Part shown: positions 47,101 to 56,204 of the stretch, in pieces
Layout: every line of letters begins with the position of its first letter
Numbering within the stretch: position 1 is the first letter of the stretch
Source: Parelaphostrongylus tenuis
Lineage: Eukaryota > Nematoda > Chromadorea > Rhabditida > Metastrongylidae
Length of the DNA stretch: 64,000 nt
Direction of reading: 5' to 3'
NCBI GenBank assembly: GCA_019055375.1
Contig: JAHQIW010007127.1
Location: 62,001 to 126,000 of the forward strand
Notes under the pieces: model-generated
Database searches by the model: none
The model's input: only the letters and a program-made list of their open reading frames with translations
What the model was told of the DNA's origin: nothing
Program-made: the position numbers and the translations under genes

Positions 47101-48706
47101 CCATGCTTTCGCACTTGAAGTAGTTAGCTCATCGCTTGAACTTCAAAGGGGGCTTATTTGGCAATGCCAAACAAGTCAAAATGTTGTACCTACAGGACTA
47201 ACGAAGAACGCCCCTTCACAAATCTTATACAGAAACCTAGAAATTTTCCGGGAGAGTGGAGAAAATTCTGGAGTAAGTGAAGGAAATCGCGCGGCTCTCG
47301 AATGACGCGCTTCTGCGCGACAGTAGTTGAGATCGCTGCACACAGCGTCACTTTTCCTGAATTTTCTCCCGTTTCTGGAGAAATTTTCTAGGTTTTCCTG
47401 CATAAGAACTGTAGAGGAGACTCTGTTCTATCGTCTTGTAGGTACGAAAGTCTTACTTTGCTTCACATTACCAAATAAACCCGCTATAATGTTCAAGCGA
47501 CGAGCTAACTACATCAAGTGCGCAACATACTATTCTATTTGATCTAACGGCGCTCTATGAGGACCGTTTCAAAAACCAATTTTAGCAGGAAATCGCCGAA
47601 ACTTTGTCTATTGAATGACTACCAATAATCCACATATTTTAATCATTTCGGTGCTTATTGCTCTAGTGCCAGAACTTATGAGAAGACCTACTATCTAACG
47701 AAAAGCACATTTTGTAATATATTTCTCATACACATGCCAACAGATTATGAGGGCCACTCTTTCATATAGTATGATGGAATACTTCAATGCCGTCAAGAGG
47801 TCTCCTACGGCATTTCCACTGCTAGACAGGTTTCGCTTCTCTCGCAAGCCTCATCAGTTGCACATGCCTTTCAGCTCACCCATACAACTAATGGTAACGC
47901 CGACGAAGAAGTACTATGCATGTAGTGGAACGACCACTTAATTCTGTGGTCTAGAACTATTCTCCAATCGATGGCTTACGGATGGTAAGACGGCATATGA
48001 CAATACCTTACAATCGACTATCTTGAGAATTCGCTCAGGATTTATTGTAACCTGATACATTGTTTTAAGCCTTCTAAAAGCCCTGGTACGGCATTTCAAG
48101 TGTTAAATGTGTGTCTCGACTTTCTCGTGTGCCTCATTATTACCACATGCCTTTCGGTTCACCCCTGTAACTTCCGAGGTATGCGAGAAAGCAAACCACA
48201 TGTCTAACACTCGCATTGCCGTATCTGAAGCCTCCTGAAGGGCTTGAAACATTCCACCGCACTATATTGAATTCTAAACGAAGCCGCAAAATGGTCGATT
48301 TAAGAGTCTTTCAGATCGCTATACCACAGCTTTTGCCTTGAATATAGATACTAATTACTTTTAGAACATTTACGTAAAAACATATATCTTTACTAACACA
48401 CGTTTCTTGCCTCGAGAAGTACCGCACGTTCTTCGTCGAAGTCCTTGACTGCAATAGACTCGTCATCATCCTCACTAGCAGCTGTAGTACCCTACATTTG
48501 ACCACTTAGATATAACACTACGAGAAACCCCACCTTAAAGCCTAACAACTTGAACTACTTCAAAAAGCGAACAGAGAAACAACCTCAACACCACTTGGAG
48601 GCTTGAAGACACGAAGTTTCGTGTCAGAATGACTACCATCTAGGGAGATATTCGATAAGAAGTTGTGAGCGATGACTAAGTGGTAATCGCCAGCTCGCGA
48701 TCTCAT
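37691..48706 (-). CDS. CABLES: CABLES-family cyclin-box protein (CDK5/ABL enzyme substrate homologue)
   Basis: CABLES proteins are CDK-interacting adaptors with a C-terminal cyclin box. Exons found: 48706-48584, 48491-48402, 45499-45426, 45372-45221, 45164-45043, 43723-43669, 43594-43454, 43389-43290, 42985-42897 (end uncertain), 41333-41277, 40714-40660, 38108-38004, 37930-37691 (end uncertain). Family evidence: N-terminal NFLSNISLDG; the acidic patch EDDDESIAV; a Ser/Arg-rich middle; NDYDPLMLDE matching the family's DYDPNLLDD; then cyclin-box pieces FEESYQHV, YNRKFVAGIALLVAVKLND and VLRISRREMLAF, matching the family's NRKLCAGACVLLAAK and RLNRRELIAF. Most phases agree. At least one cyclin-box exon between 40660 and 38108 was not found, as may be true between 48.4 and 45.5 kb. 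The ATG lies 6 bases after a TTCAG acceptor, suggesting trans-splicing. Introns hold foldback elements, SINEs and TA repeats. Confidence 0.75.
38150..38275. repeat. TA/CATA microsatellite
   Basis: ATATATATATATGTATATAT and similar, just upstream of CABLES exon 38108-38004. Confidence 0.9.
38285..38465 (-). repeat. SINE-A with inverted end, in CABLES intron
   Basis: The 5' flank TACCCAATAATGTGGAGTGC returns reversed at 38440-38460 (GCACTGCACATTATTGGGTA), making a hairpin around the head. Confidence 0.65.
38500..39400. mobile_element. Foldback-family copy in CABLES intron
   Basis: Left arm with GCTAGAGCCGGTTTTTCAGA and CCTTTTATAACGCTGTT; right arm with ACAGCGCTATAAAAAGGTTT and GAGAAACCGGCTACGTAGG. 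Middle holds TTTCTTTCCAAGCGGAGAAA, seen in other copies. Confidence 0.7.
39885..39990. repeat. TA/CATA microsatellite
   Basis: ATATATACATATACACACAT and similar. Explains the Tyr/Ile/His-rich open frames on both strands. Confidence 0.9.
40850..40985 (-). repeat. SINE-C, well preserved
   Basis: CGACCCCAGGCGGAATTTGA through TTACCATTACACCACCGAGG. The minus strand gives a recognisable A box (GTGGTGTAATGG) and B box (GGTTCAAATTCC). Confidence 0.65.
41590..41860 (-). repeat. SINE-A, diverged
   Basis: GGTATGATGTAACTGATATA at the start and GATGATCAAATAAAATTA at the end, as in the 31.5-kb copy; the head is decayed. Confidence 0.6.
41955..42610. mobile_element. Foldback-family copy in CABLES intron
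   Basis: GACCCCATTCGCTGGACGAG on the left against GTACAGCGAATGAGATTG on the right. Confidence 0.7.
43990..44060. repeat. TA/CATA microsatellite
   Basis: ATATGTATGTATATATATTT and CATACGCATGTATATATACA. Confidence 0.85.
44070..44180 (-). repeat. SINE-C
   Basis: GCGAGAGTTGAACCAGTGTG to GCTACAATTACATCATCCAT. In a CABLES intron. Confidence 0.5.
44865..44985 (+). repeat. SINE-C, plus orientation
   Basis: GGTGTTGTGGTAGCACTTGT then AACGCGGGTTCAACACCCAC and TGGGGTCGCATATTTTGCAC. Confidence 0.5.
45970..46215 (-). repeat. Hammerhead-bearing unit inserted in a foldback element
   Basis: Runs from GAGCCAACATATCATGTGG to CACTCGGTTGCTCTTTGACTGG, the same outer ends as other units. The foldback element resumes at about 46390, after a TA repeat. 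Confidence 0.65.
46027..46070 (-). ncRNA. Hammerhead motif, diverged stem II
   Basis: CTGATGA and GAAAC plus stem III ACACGTGT are kept; stem II is rewritten as ACC-ATCGA-GGT. Lies inside a foldback element that it appears to have split. Confidence 0.65.
46228..46365. repeat. TA/CATA microsatellite
   Basis: ATATATATATATATATGTAC, CATATACGCATATGTACACA and similar, between the two halves of a foldback element. Confidence 0.9.
47190..47460. repeat. Foldback repeat in CABLES intron
   Basis: TTGTACCTACAGGACTAACG at the left returns as TCTTGTAGGTACGAAAG at the right, and AGAAACCTAGAAATTTTCC returns as GGAGAAATTTTCTAGGTTTT. The central part is GC-rich (CGCGCGGCTCTCGAATGACG). Confidence 0.6.
47655..47700. 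mobile_element. Solo mariner terminal repeat
   Basis: AGTGCCAGAACTTATGAGAA then GACCTA matches the right end of the MITE at 59748. No left partner seen. Confidence 0.4.
47795..48245. repeat. Triple local repeat in CABLES intron
   Basis: A motif running from ACGGCATTT through TCTCGCAAGCCTC to CACATGCCTTTCAGCTCACC occurs at 47805-47885 and again at 48090-48175, and in reverse at 48180-48230 (GCGAGAAAGCAAACCACATG). Confidence 0.5.
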
Positions 48707-48711
48707 TTCAA

Positions 48712-48725
48712 GCTGAAGTGCGACG
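48712..48725 (-). promoter_or_regulatory. Candidate spliced-leader acceptor, CABLES
   Basis: Minus strand GTCGCACTTCAG ends 6 bases before the proposed ATG. An alternative is that this is an ordinary intron end and the true first exon lies upstream. Confidence 0.4.
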
Positions 48726-49129
48726 TCTTCGACCAACGACAAACATCAGCCAAATTTTCAACAAGGACGTATTCAAAAAGTGTTAACATAGTTTGTCACA
48801 TATGTTCAACAAAAACATTGTCAAAACTTTATTAACTCGTTCCTCCAGCCATCCGAAATCATCGATTTGTAGTGACATTATAAGGACAAATAAACAAAGG
48901 AATATATGAACGTTTCCAAACTGAGCCCTTGTACACTAGAAAACTACGGTATGGAGCATGGTATACAGTTGACAACACTAAAACCCATTACTTCACAGGA
49001 AACATGGTGTAGAAAAGGGGACAAAGCTTCGGTAACTCATTCAGAAAACAACCACTGAAAAAAGGATAGCCGTAAAAGTTACTGAATTAAGAAATTGTAA
49101 CGACATATTGTACGCAGACGGACGTCTTC

Positions 49130-52100
49130 TTAACGAGAGCGCGACGTAGAGCGTGATGACGAGCGACTGCGTTTGCGGTCACGGGATCTCGAGCGCGATC
49201 GACTGCGTGAACGGGACTTCCTAAGAGATGCATAGTTTAGAAGTGTGCAAAATAACTCACCATCACGTGCTTAAACCAACCTTGACGTGCGGATCGGGCT
49301 TTTTGTGATGCTTCTTCTGCGGCTAAAAATGTACATAAAATTAATTATGGACGTTAAACGCAACTGTATAAAGCCCTTTCGGAAACATTATGCGATTATT
49401 TGCGCGCATTTCAGTTGAGTGGCAGCACCCCAGCCACAGTTATCCGTCGTACACTGACATACCTTGAAAGGAATGCGATCTACTTCCTGCACCACACCAT
49501 ACCATTATCCATACTGTTGGTCATTTCATCAACCAACAACCATTATCCAACGCCGAACAAAGTGGCTTCTATCTTCGCCGTCACCAAAATCCATGACAGT
49601 GTGCGGCTTCTAACACACAACGCGACCATATGTGCCGCGTTCGAATTCCCATACAACATCACCACCATCCAAAACATCAAGGACCAACGCTAAAATGTAC
49701 ATCAGAGTGTACTGATGCCAAAAGTAGGCGAATGCTTACGATTTACTGGCTGGTATGCTAGCTAGATAGTGATTCAACACACCACCGTTTCAGTCTCATT
49801 TCAGAACGACTACTGTATTCATCTGGTTGAAGTAGCTGTAATATGAAAACGACGATCGATGTGGTGGTGCGAGCAAAAGAATGTCTATGATTAAAACTTC
49901 GTTTACACTGCGAAAGCGTGTTCGCTGTTTACTGATAAAAAAGTAACAACTATCACAATTTCATAAATGTCATGTTCCAGTCGCAGAATCTACCACACAC
50001 TTCCGGCGCCTTCACTGCGAATATGTCTCAAAATAATTAAATAACAAGGTCAACAATTAACGTGCACACAGCTACAAACTTTATGGGAGTGTGATCCGAT
50101 CTAAGTGTGCAAGACCTGAGAAAATTACATAAGATGCTTTGGAAAGCAAGCCAGAGATTTGAACATTCTTGGACTTCGGTACAGTTCCACTATAAAAGCT
50201 CTTTTGTTGCACACCATTTCAAGGATACTACTATAACGTCGCACACCACAATAATGTTGCTCGGTGTACTGACATCCTTGGTGAGTAAATCGCCCTACAA
50301 CACCTGTAGGTCGATGTGATTAAAACTTGTTTTTTGAAAAAATTGCATTAACTGACACCTCTACTCACAAACTAATCGTATATACACGTGTTTGTGTGCT
50401 TATGCGTACTTGTTATACACTCTCCGTGCCGAATTGGCACAAACACTAAGGTCAAATGACTGAAAAGTTAAGGTTATACATGGCTGCCGTTCAAATCATT
50501 ACCCGAAGTCGATCAAAAATACTAGTAACCATAGCTATATTAACGTGGCCGTACGACTCGATGTTCTGTGCAACATAAACGGTGAGGTGAGCGCTTGGAA
50601 GAGTACAGAACTTAGACACAAGTAGTTAAACTGAAAACCAAACATGGTTTGGTAGCCGGTGGTCTCACCCTACAAAATGTTCCAAGCAAGCGTATGCCTA
50701 GACGGTGAAACGAGTATGTGAAACTAGTACTTGTTTATGTTCAAACACTAAATGCTGCAATCATGCACACAGAATGCTGACACCACCTTGAACCAAACTG
50801 CTATTTTCATATGTATGCTCTTCACACATATACTCAGTTTCGTTAGTACAGCCTCGCTACAGCAACTACAAAACATTATACAAAGAAAGTAACCCAACTT
50901 TACCCCAAACTCTATGGTCTCACTGGCGAAAAGACAACACTTCTAGTTAAAGCACTCACCGTCTTCCGTACGATCCTCCGTATCCTCCACCGCCGTAGGC
51001 ACCACCAAATGCTGATCGAAAACCGAAACGCTCCCTGCGAGGTAAGGCATGGGCGACGCGGATGCGCTGACGACGAATATACCTGAAAAACAAGAATGTG
51101 ACACTTCCTATCGTTCCCAATCACTACAGCGCTGCACAATTACTGCGACGGACAACCACGATAATCAGTAAAAACGCACGAATCGTTCATTTTCCGGATA
51201 GCTTCCTCAGCATCTTCGTCCCTTTTGTACGTGATGAAGGCGTAGAAGGGATGATAAGATGCAAGCCAGATGTCAACCACTTTACCGAATTTCCTGTAAA
51301 GAAAAGAATAACTTCACACATCACGTAGCAACTTCTCTGTTCACTCAAAAGGAAGAACAACTTACTCGAACGCCTTCTCAAGATCCCTCTTGGAAATTGA
51401 GGCCGTGAGGTCAGAAACGTGGATTCTACCATTGACAACGCGACGGCTACTTGATGGTATAGGAGAGTATGTACGAGAACGCGACCTAGAGCGACGAGAT
51501 CGACGACGTTCACGCCTGAATTCGGATGATCATCTACAATCAAACATTGTATTATATCGCACCAAAAGTTTTGGCACCAGAGCAATAGTTATCAAACTGA
51601 TATTGGTGTCGTTCAATCCCGCATATTCTTGCGAAAATTTTACCATACATCTTGCCTATACTCACCCTTAGATGGAGCTGTCTGGGAACAAATTCGCTTG
51701 CTAACCATGCACGAATGGTACATGGGTGAAAATGTTAGCGAAGCGGCGCGCAAGACTAATAGAGTTTGGAGCGATGCTACTGATGCAAAACGGCTTAAAA
51801 GTGGTCCGTGAAATTCAAAACTGGAGAGGACACTCTGAAAGATCAGTCATGCTCAGGCCGTCCATAAAAGGTTCCATTAATCTTGCACGCCGCTTCACTA
51901 ACACTTTTCCCTACAAGTTACTCCTGCAGAAGCAGCAGAATTTCCTTCCATATCAGCCCTATCTTAAAACAATTACAGGCAACTCGCATACCACAGTTTT
52001 CGTGCGAAATGCACAGCTGAACGACATTCAAACCATGCAGTTTTGATCTCTCAAGGTTAATAAATTGTCTACTGCACTACTTTCTTCTTGATTTAATCCT

Positions 52101-52482
52101 CAACTCGTTATTACAGTTTTGACCAGACTCAACCACCGATTGGAGTTGATTCTTCTCTCATCAGAATACTTATACTTACCCTCTGCTTCTGCTTCTCGAT
52201 CTGCTAGCACTACGACTTCTTGAACGGGAACTTGAACGAGAACGACTTCGTGACTTCGAGCGCGAATCACGACGCGACTTCCTCTCTTTCTTCTTGTCCT
52301 TCTCATCAGGCTGAAAGAATGTATTTAAGCGTAAAGTAATCGCGAGAAAAAATTCAATCACTAACCTCCTCTTCCATTTTTTCGTCGTTTACAATGGATT
52401 TCTTGGTGTCATTGTCTTCGACAGTAGGAAGTTCGACTTCCTGGGGAGCAGCAGCAACGCTCACAGGGTCCGCAACACTCAT
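49130..52482 (-). CDS. SR-type splicing factor, RS-RRM-Gly-RS (7 exons)
   Basis: RNA-binding splicing regulator, nuclear by family. Exons: 52482-52366, 52310-52180, 51515-51366, 51293-51180, 51082-50960, 49322-49281, 49220-49130. Phases agree throughout and give 255 aa. Order: acidic N-terminus (residues 1-39), basic then RS repeats (about 40-105), one RRM (about 112-180) with RNP2-like RIHVSDL and RNP1-like FYAFITY, a basic segment RIRVAHALPRRERFGF, a Gly/Tyr patch GGAYGGGGYGGSYGRR, and a C-terminal RS tail RSRSRSRSRSRDRKRSRSSS. The RS-RRM-RS order is like Transformer-2, but the short RRM with DIWLASYHPFYAFI is closer to the SRSF3/7 type, so no orthologue name is given. An AG (ATATCAG) lies 9 bases before the ATG. 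The intron at 51516-52179 carries a mariner-derived palindrome; the 1.6-kb intron at 49323-50959 shows nothing recognisable. Confidence 0.87.
49323..50959 (-). other. Large SR-gene intron
   Basis: 1.6 kb, no repeat family identified. Longer than the other introns of the gene; may hold alternative exons that I cannot see. Confidence 0.5.
51668..51960. mobile_element. mariner-derived palindromic MITE in SR-gene intron
   Basis: The left arm encodes the transposase N-terminus on plus (LLTMHEWYMGENVSEAARKT). The right arm repeats the same region reversed (CGCCGCTTCACTAACACTTT). Internal sequence is short. It lies in the intron between SR-gene exons 2 and 3. Confidence 0.6.
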
Positions 52483-53285
52483 TCTCTCAACCTGATATTC
52501 GAATTATAGTGTACACCAAAACCAGCAATGATTCAGCAAAAATGAGACGACAAAAGTTGCGGAAAACAATCAGATCCCACACCTTAACATATAACTTTGC
52601 TTCACTGGAGAGAACAATCATGACACCAAAGTAAGACCCTAATCCGCTGAGTTGTAAGGCTTCTAATGCATAGAATGTCAATCAAAGGGGCAGCTCGGGA
52701 TGGTCCCCATTCAGTAAACTTACAACATCATAACTATCACCCTCCTTCCCTCCCTCCCCCCTCCCTCTCCCCTCGTCGTCCTCTTGGGGGTTCCTCTGGC
52801 CCCAGAATTCAATGGGGCGCAAACTTCGAAGTGATTCAACTGAGCAAACAGAAATATAAATCAACAATGTTTTCAGCCCCTCACGAAGTCTGTTGTAGGC
52901 ACTTATACAATGCAAGACACGTCTTTCGGCTTTCCAGTCTCGTCACTTGCAGCGCATTTTCGTCTAGTCAGTTCCACGGGGATCTACCCCTCTGTAGAGG
53001 AATCGACGAAAATCTTTTACAATCGACGTACCATGGAACAATCACCGTGGCGTTCATTCATAGTGATTAATTATCGATTGCGTGGCATTGGGCTGTTACA
53101 TCGGTGTACGTAACAAACAATGCCGTTGTTCTTGAGCGAGGTCTCAAAGCAATCGAGTGCAATGTTTGTTACAAACAGAAATACTTACAAAGAAAAAACT
53201 TCGACTAGGATTATGCCTAGTAGGCCACACGACTAGGAACACTAGTTGCCTATAACATTCTTATTTCGCTACCCTCAAAGCAGTT
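52483..53285. other. Upstream region of the SR gene
   Basis: Contains a pyrimidine-rich tract (CCTCCTTCCCTCCCTCCCCC) at 52740-52770. Likely promoter region by position only. Confidence 0.3.
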
Positions 53286-53410
53286 TTATGAGGTTACAAC
53301 ATACCCAAGGCTGCTCAGTGATACTTAAGACTTCCGACCCAGGCCGGTGTCGAACCCGCATCTTGCTCTACCGAGGGGTGTAACTTCCTCCTGAGCCTCC
53401 AGTTATGCAT
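53285..53410 (-). repeat. SINE-C
   Basis: GACCCAGGCCGGTGTCGAAC and ACCGAGGGGTGTAACTTCCT; strongly decayed at the end. Confidence 0.45.
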
Positions 53411-53479
53411 ACCGTCCAGCATGTTGGATACGCACAGCGATTTGTACATTGAGGAGTAAGGTATTTTCACAGAGAGAAG

Positions 53480-54000
53480 AAAATGGAAATGAAAATTGCT
53501 CAAGCACCACCTAAGAGACGGACCAGGCGACCGCACACGAGCCAGCAAGCGATGAGAATGAGCGGGAGGCGTGCGTCGCGGCGGCGACAGCGACCGCCGC
53601 GGCCAATCGATAAAAACGTGCGCAAACATCGTAGTTATCACAGGGATACACGCCAACCTGCACACTTGGCGAACTACGGTCACTACATCGTATTTGACGA
53701 CATGTTCGGCTTGTATTTGCAACTTTAAGCGAAAAAAGGGAGGGAGAGGGAGAGGGCTAAGGGTGTCCCTACTGTGACCTCAGCAAGGAGTCACTATAAA
53801 GCTGGCCCAGGTTACACAAGTGAGCCCAGGAGCCCATTACGGCCACACGGTGGTGATACCCCAAGGGTCTTCTCGGAGGAGGAACCTACTCTGCACAGAA
53901 GGACTCACCGTAGCCACGAGGGATAGATACTTGGGCGGAATTCCATAAACAGTTGCGCAAACGATTCAAAAAAAAAACCTTCGACACAAATTTGCGCAGC
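53480..54000. other. GC-rich segment, no gene supported
   Basis: 53510-53620 is Arg-codon rich in all frames (GGCGTGCGTCGCGGCGGCGA); overlapping frames on both strands are mutually exclusive shadows. Confidence 0.35.
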
Positions 54001-54116
54001 TTTTTCGCTTCCATTGAAGCAATTTTCATACCAAATTTGGTGAAATTCTAACCAGATTACAAATGTGCTGTGACGAAGAAAGGAAAAGGTTGCGAGTTAG
54101 AGTCGTCGTGGTGAGA

Positions 54117-54300
54117 GTAGTATAGTACCGGGTATCTTGGAGAAGAAGGAAGCAATGAAAAAGGAAAGGGAGGGAGGAGGAGGAGGGGAGGGAGGAGGAG
54201 GAAGAGGAAAAGGAGAAGGAGGAGGAAAGAGGAGCAGGAGGAAGAGGAAAAGGAGGAGAGGAGGAGGAGGATGAGGAGGAGAGGTAAACATCAAGTAAGT
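54117..54300. repeat. Purine-rich (GGA)n tract
   Basis: About 180 bases almost free of pyrimidines on the plus strand (GGAGGAGGAGGGGAGGGAGG and similar). The Pro/Phe/Leu-rich minus frame is its shadow. Confidence 0.9.
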
Positions 54301-54589
54301 GACCAGGAAGTAAATTGAGAATAGACGGCCACGTGGGAACAATGAAGACACTCCCCTCGTGATTTCAACGAAAATGACTCACGATAAGTCAACGTGGTCG
54401 ACAAATCGTTGCGGGACCCACCATTGCGTCGAAATTTGGCGCCAAAATTGCTTCGGATTTTTTTTTGAATCGAACTTCTACTTCTGAAGGCTTTTTCGTC
54501 GTATAATAACGGGTTTCATGTAGAAAACATAGAGAAGGGGTCTCTTTCATGACCCTTTTGAATCTTATATGCTAATGAATCAAGAAGAG

Positions 54590-54695
54590 ATGATTTCTGC
54601 AAGACTTTGAACCTCAATCGGGAGTTGAACCCGCGTCTCATCCTTCCCGAGAGCGCGTGTTAAACAAGGCGCTATCGGGGTTCCAGGCTTACCTT
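54590..54695 (-). repeat. SINE-C/A-like fragment
   Basis: AATCGGGAGTTGAACCCGCG and TCATCCTTCCCGAGAGCGCG resemble both tRNA-derived families. Confidence 0.45.
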
Positions 54696-54702
54696 CAATT
54701 TA

Positions 54703-54890
54703 GGTTGATGAAAAAGTAATTACGGTCTAAGTCTTGTTGAATGTTGCCCGTTTGATATGGGAATAATCGCAAGTAAAGTGGTTATATTTTACATCATTTT
54801 GATGCGCATTTCTCGCTTTATGTCTTGTTGCTAGTGATGGATTACTCGAGTAATACTTGCTATTTATTTTATAGTTATTGCAGACCATGG
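54703..54890 (+). mobile_element. mariner-like left end
   Basis: Starts TTTAGGTTGATGAAAAAGTA followed by ATTACGGTC, the Hsmar1/cecropia-type terminal repeat. The sequence stops being recognisable near the SINE at 54899. Confidence 0.5.
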
Positions 54891-54898
54891 GGATGATG

Positions 54899-55203
54899 AG
54901 CGCGTGTGGCGCAGTGGTTAGAGGTGCTCTGCGTCGCACACAAGGTCAATGGTTCGATCTCGCGCTCATGACTCACCAAGCCATTCATTCCTCCGGGGTC
55001 GGTGAATTCGTACCTGACTGGTCGCGGACTTGTATGGGAAGATAAACAGTACTGACTCGGTACGGAGGTAGGCCACCGTGACTCGTCATAAAGGCCAATT
55101 ATGCATGCAAGCATTAAACTAAATCAAAAATTGAGGGCGAATGCATGGCGCATCCTTCATAGATTGATCAACGCCGAGAGTTTTATCCTCCATCCTTTAT
55201 AGA
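54899..55203 (+). repeat. SINE-B, full length, plus strand
   Basis: Reads directly from the tRNA-like head: GCGCGTGTGGCGCAGTGGTT (A box) and GGTTCGATCTCGCG (B box), ending ATCCTCCATCCTTTATAG. It separates two mariner fragments. Confidence 0.85.
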
Positions 55204-55224
55204 AAAGAAATTCTTTATCTTCCA

Positions 55225-55600
55225 TAGTAAGGGATCCTGGATGGTGCAAAAGTAATTGCGGTCACACTCTGTCGGTTCAACAAGTGCCATATTGCAGTGG
55301 AGGCAACTCGCAACATCAATGACGCTTTTGGTGCAGGAACTGCTAACGAATTTACGGTGGTTTAAGAGGTTTCGTAATGGAAACGCATTCTAACAATTCA
55401 TAAACCGTGATTACTTTTGCACTAACCCCAGTCATGGAAAGGTAGTCATCGAAGCTGATCCTCTTGAAAACCACACGAGATGTCGCAGAAGAACTGAAGG
55501 TTGGCCATTCTACCATCTCGCCATTTGGAGCAAATTAAGAAAGTCACTGCGCTTTCGACACCCACTGAAGCCGCAGTTACTTTTGCACCGGCACAGTATG
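55225..55600 (+). mobile_element. mariner remnant
   Basis: Starts GGTGCAAAAGTAATTGCGGT and contains INDAFGAGTANE, a conserved N-terminal piece of this mariner group. The same terminal repeat appears reversed at about 55415 (GTGATTACTTTTGCACTAAC) and 55577 (GCAGTTACTTTTGCACCGGC). Confidence 0.65.
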
Positions 55601-55700
55601 TTATACTATTCTATAGTTTCAGAATTAATTAATCAACATGCCAAACAATTATTTTTAAGCCTCGCATGTCAGTGGTCTATCAAAGAGGGCTGATTATAGA

Positions 55701-55743
55701 GCCCGATACACGTGTTTCGACCTTGCAGTCTCGTCAGTTGGGC
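55701..55743 (-). ncRNA. Type I hammerhead ribozyme motif
   Basis: Core CTGACGA, stem II GACT-GCAA-GGTC (pairs, one G-T), GAAA, stem III ACACGTGT, GTA site. Stem I has four GC pairs plus one mismatch. Confidence 0.8.
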
Positions 55744-56018
55744 AGTTACCCTTTCTTGTCTTTTGCTAAACCTGTGTGGGTGCACTAATCCCCACACTAA
55801 GAGTTAACGACGACGAACGTTTTACACTTTATGTCCACTGAAAATCTCATCGAACAGAGAATGTTGTACACTCGATTGCTCTTGGCTGGTAAATTCAATA
55901 TATCATATCTTTCGTTTCGGGTGTTTTCTTAAGGCCACAGCTCAAATTTCAATATACCTGATAAACATTTTTTGAGCTACGCATGTCAGTGGTCTATCAA
56001 AGAGGGCTGACTTATAGA

Positions 56019-56061
56019 GCTTGATACACGTGTTTCGATCTTGCGATCTCATCAGTCAGGC
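56019..56061 (-). ncRNA. Type I hammerhead ribozyme motif
   Basis: Core CTGATGA, stem II GATC-GCAA-GATC with a GNRA-type loop, GAAA, stem III ACACGTGT, GTA site. Same orientation as 55701, about 0.32 kb apart, with the same flanks: a direct tandem pair. Confidence 0.82.
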
Positions 56062-56161
56062 GGGGATTTACCTTTCTCGTGTTTTATCAGTCCTGTGTGG
56101 GTGCTCCGGTCTCCACTTTAAGAGTTGGCGCAGGAATGGCAAAAGACGATAATGGGTAACT

Positions 56162-56204
56162 GCCCGAATGACGAGACTGCAAGGTCGAAGCACTTGTATC
56201 GAGC
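56162..56204 (+). ncRNA. Hammerhead motif, core mutated
   Basis: ATGACGA replaces CTGACGA, GAAA is GAAG and stem III is CACTTG. Decayed copy facing the one at 56019. Confidence 0.6.

Noticed and set aside
49400..49693. 97-aa plus-strand frame
   Set aside because: Antisense to an SR-gene intron, no splice sites or recognised motif.
53315..53777. Arg/Pro-rich frames of 135, 81 and 68 aa
   Set aside because: Mutually overlapping on both strands of one GC-rich segment; part is SINE-C.
54097..54351. Pro/Phe/Leu-rich 84-aa frame
   Set aside because: Translation of the purine tract complement.
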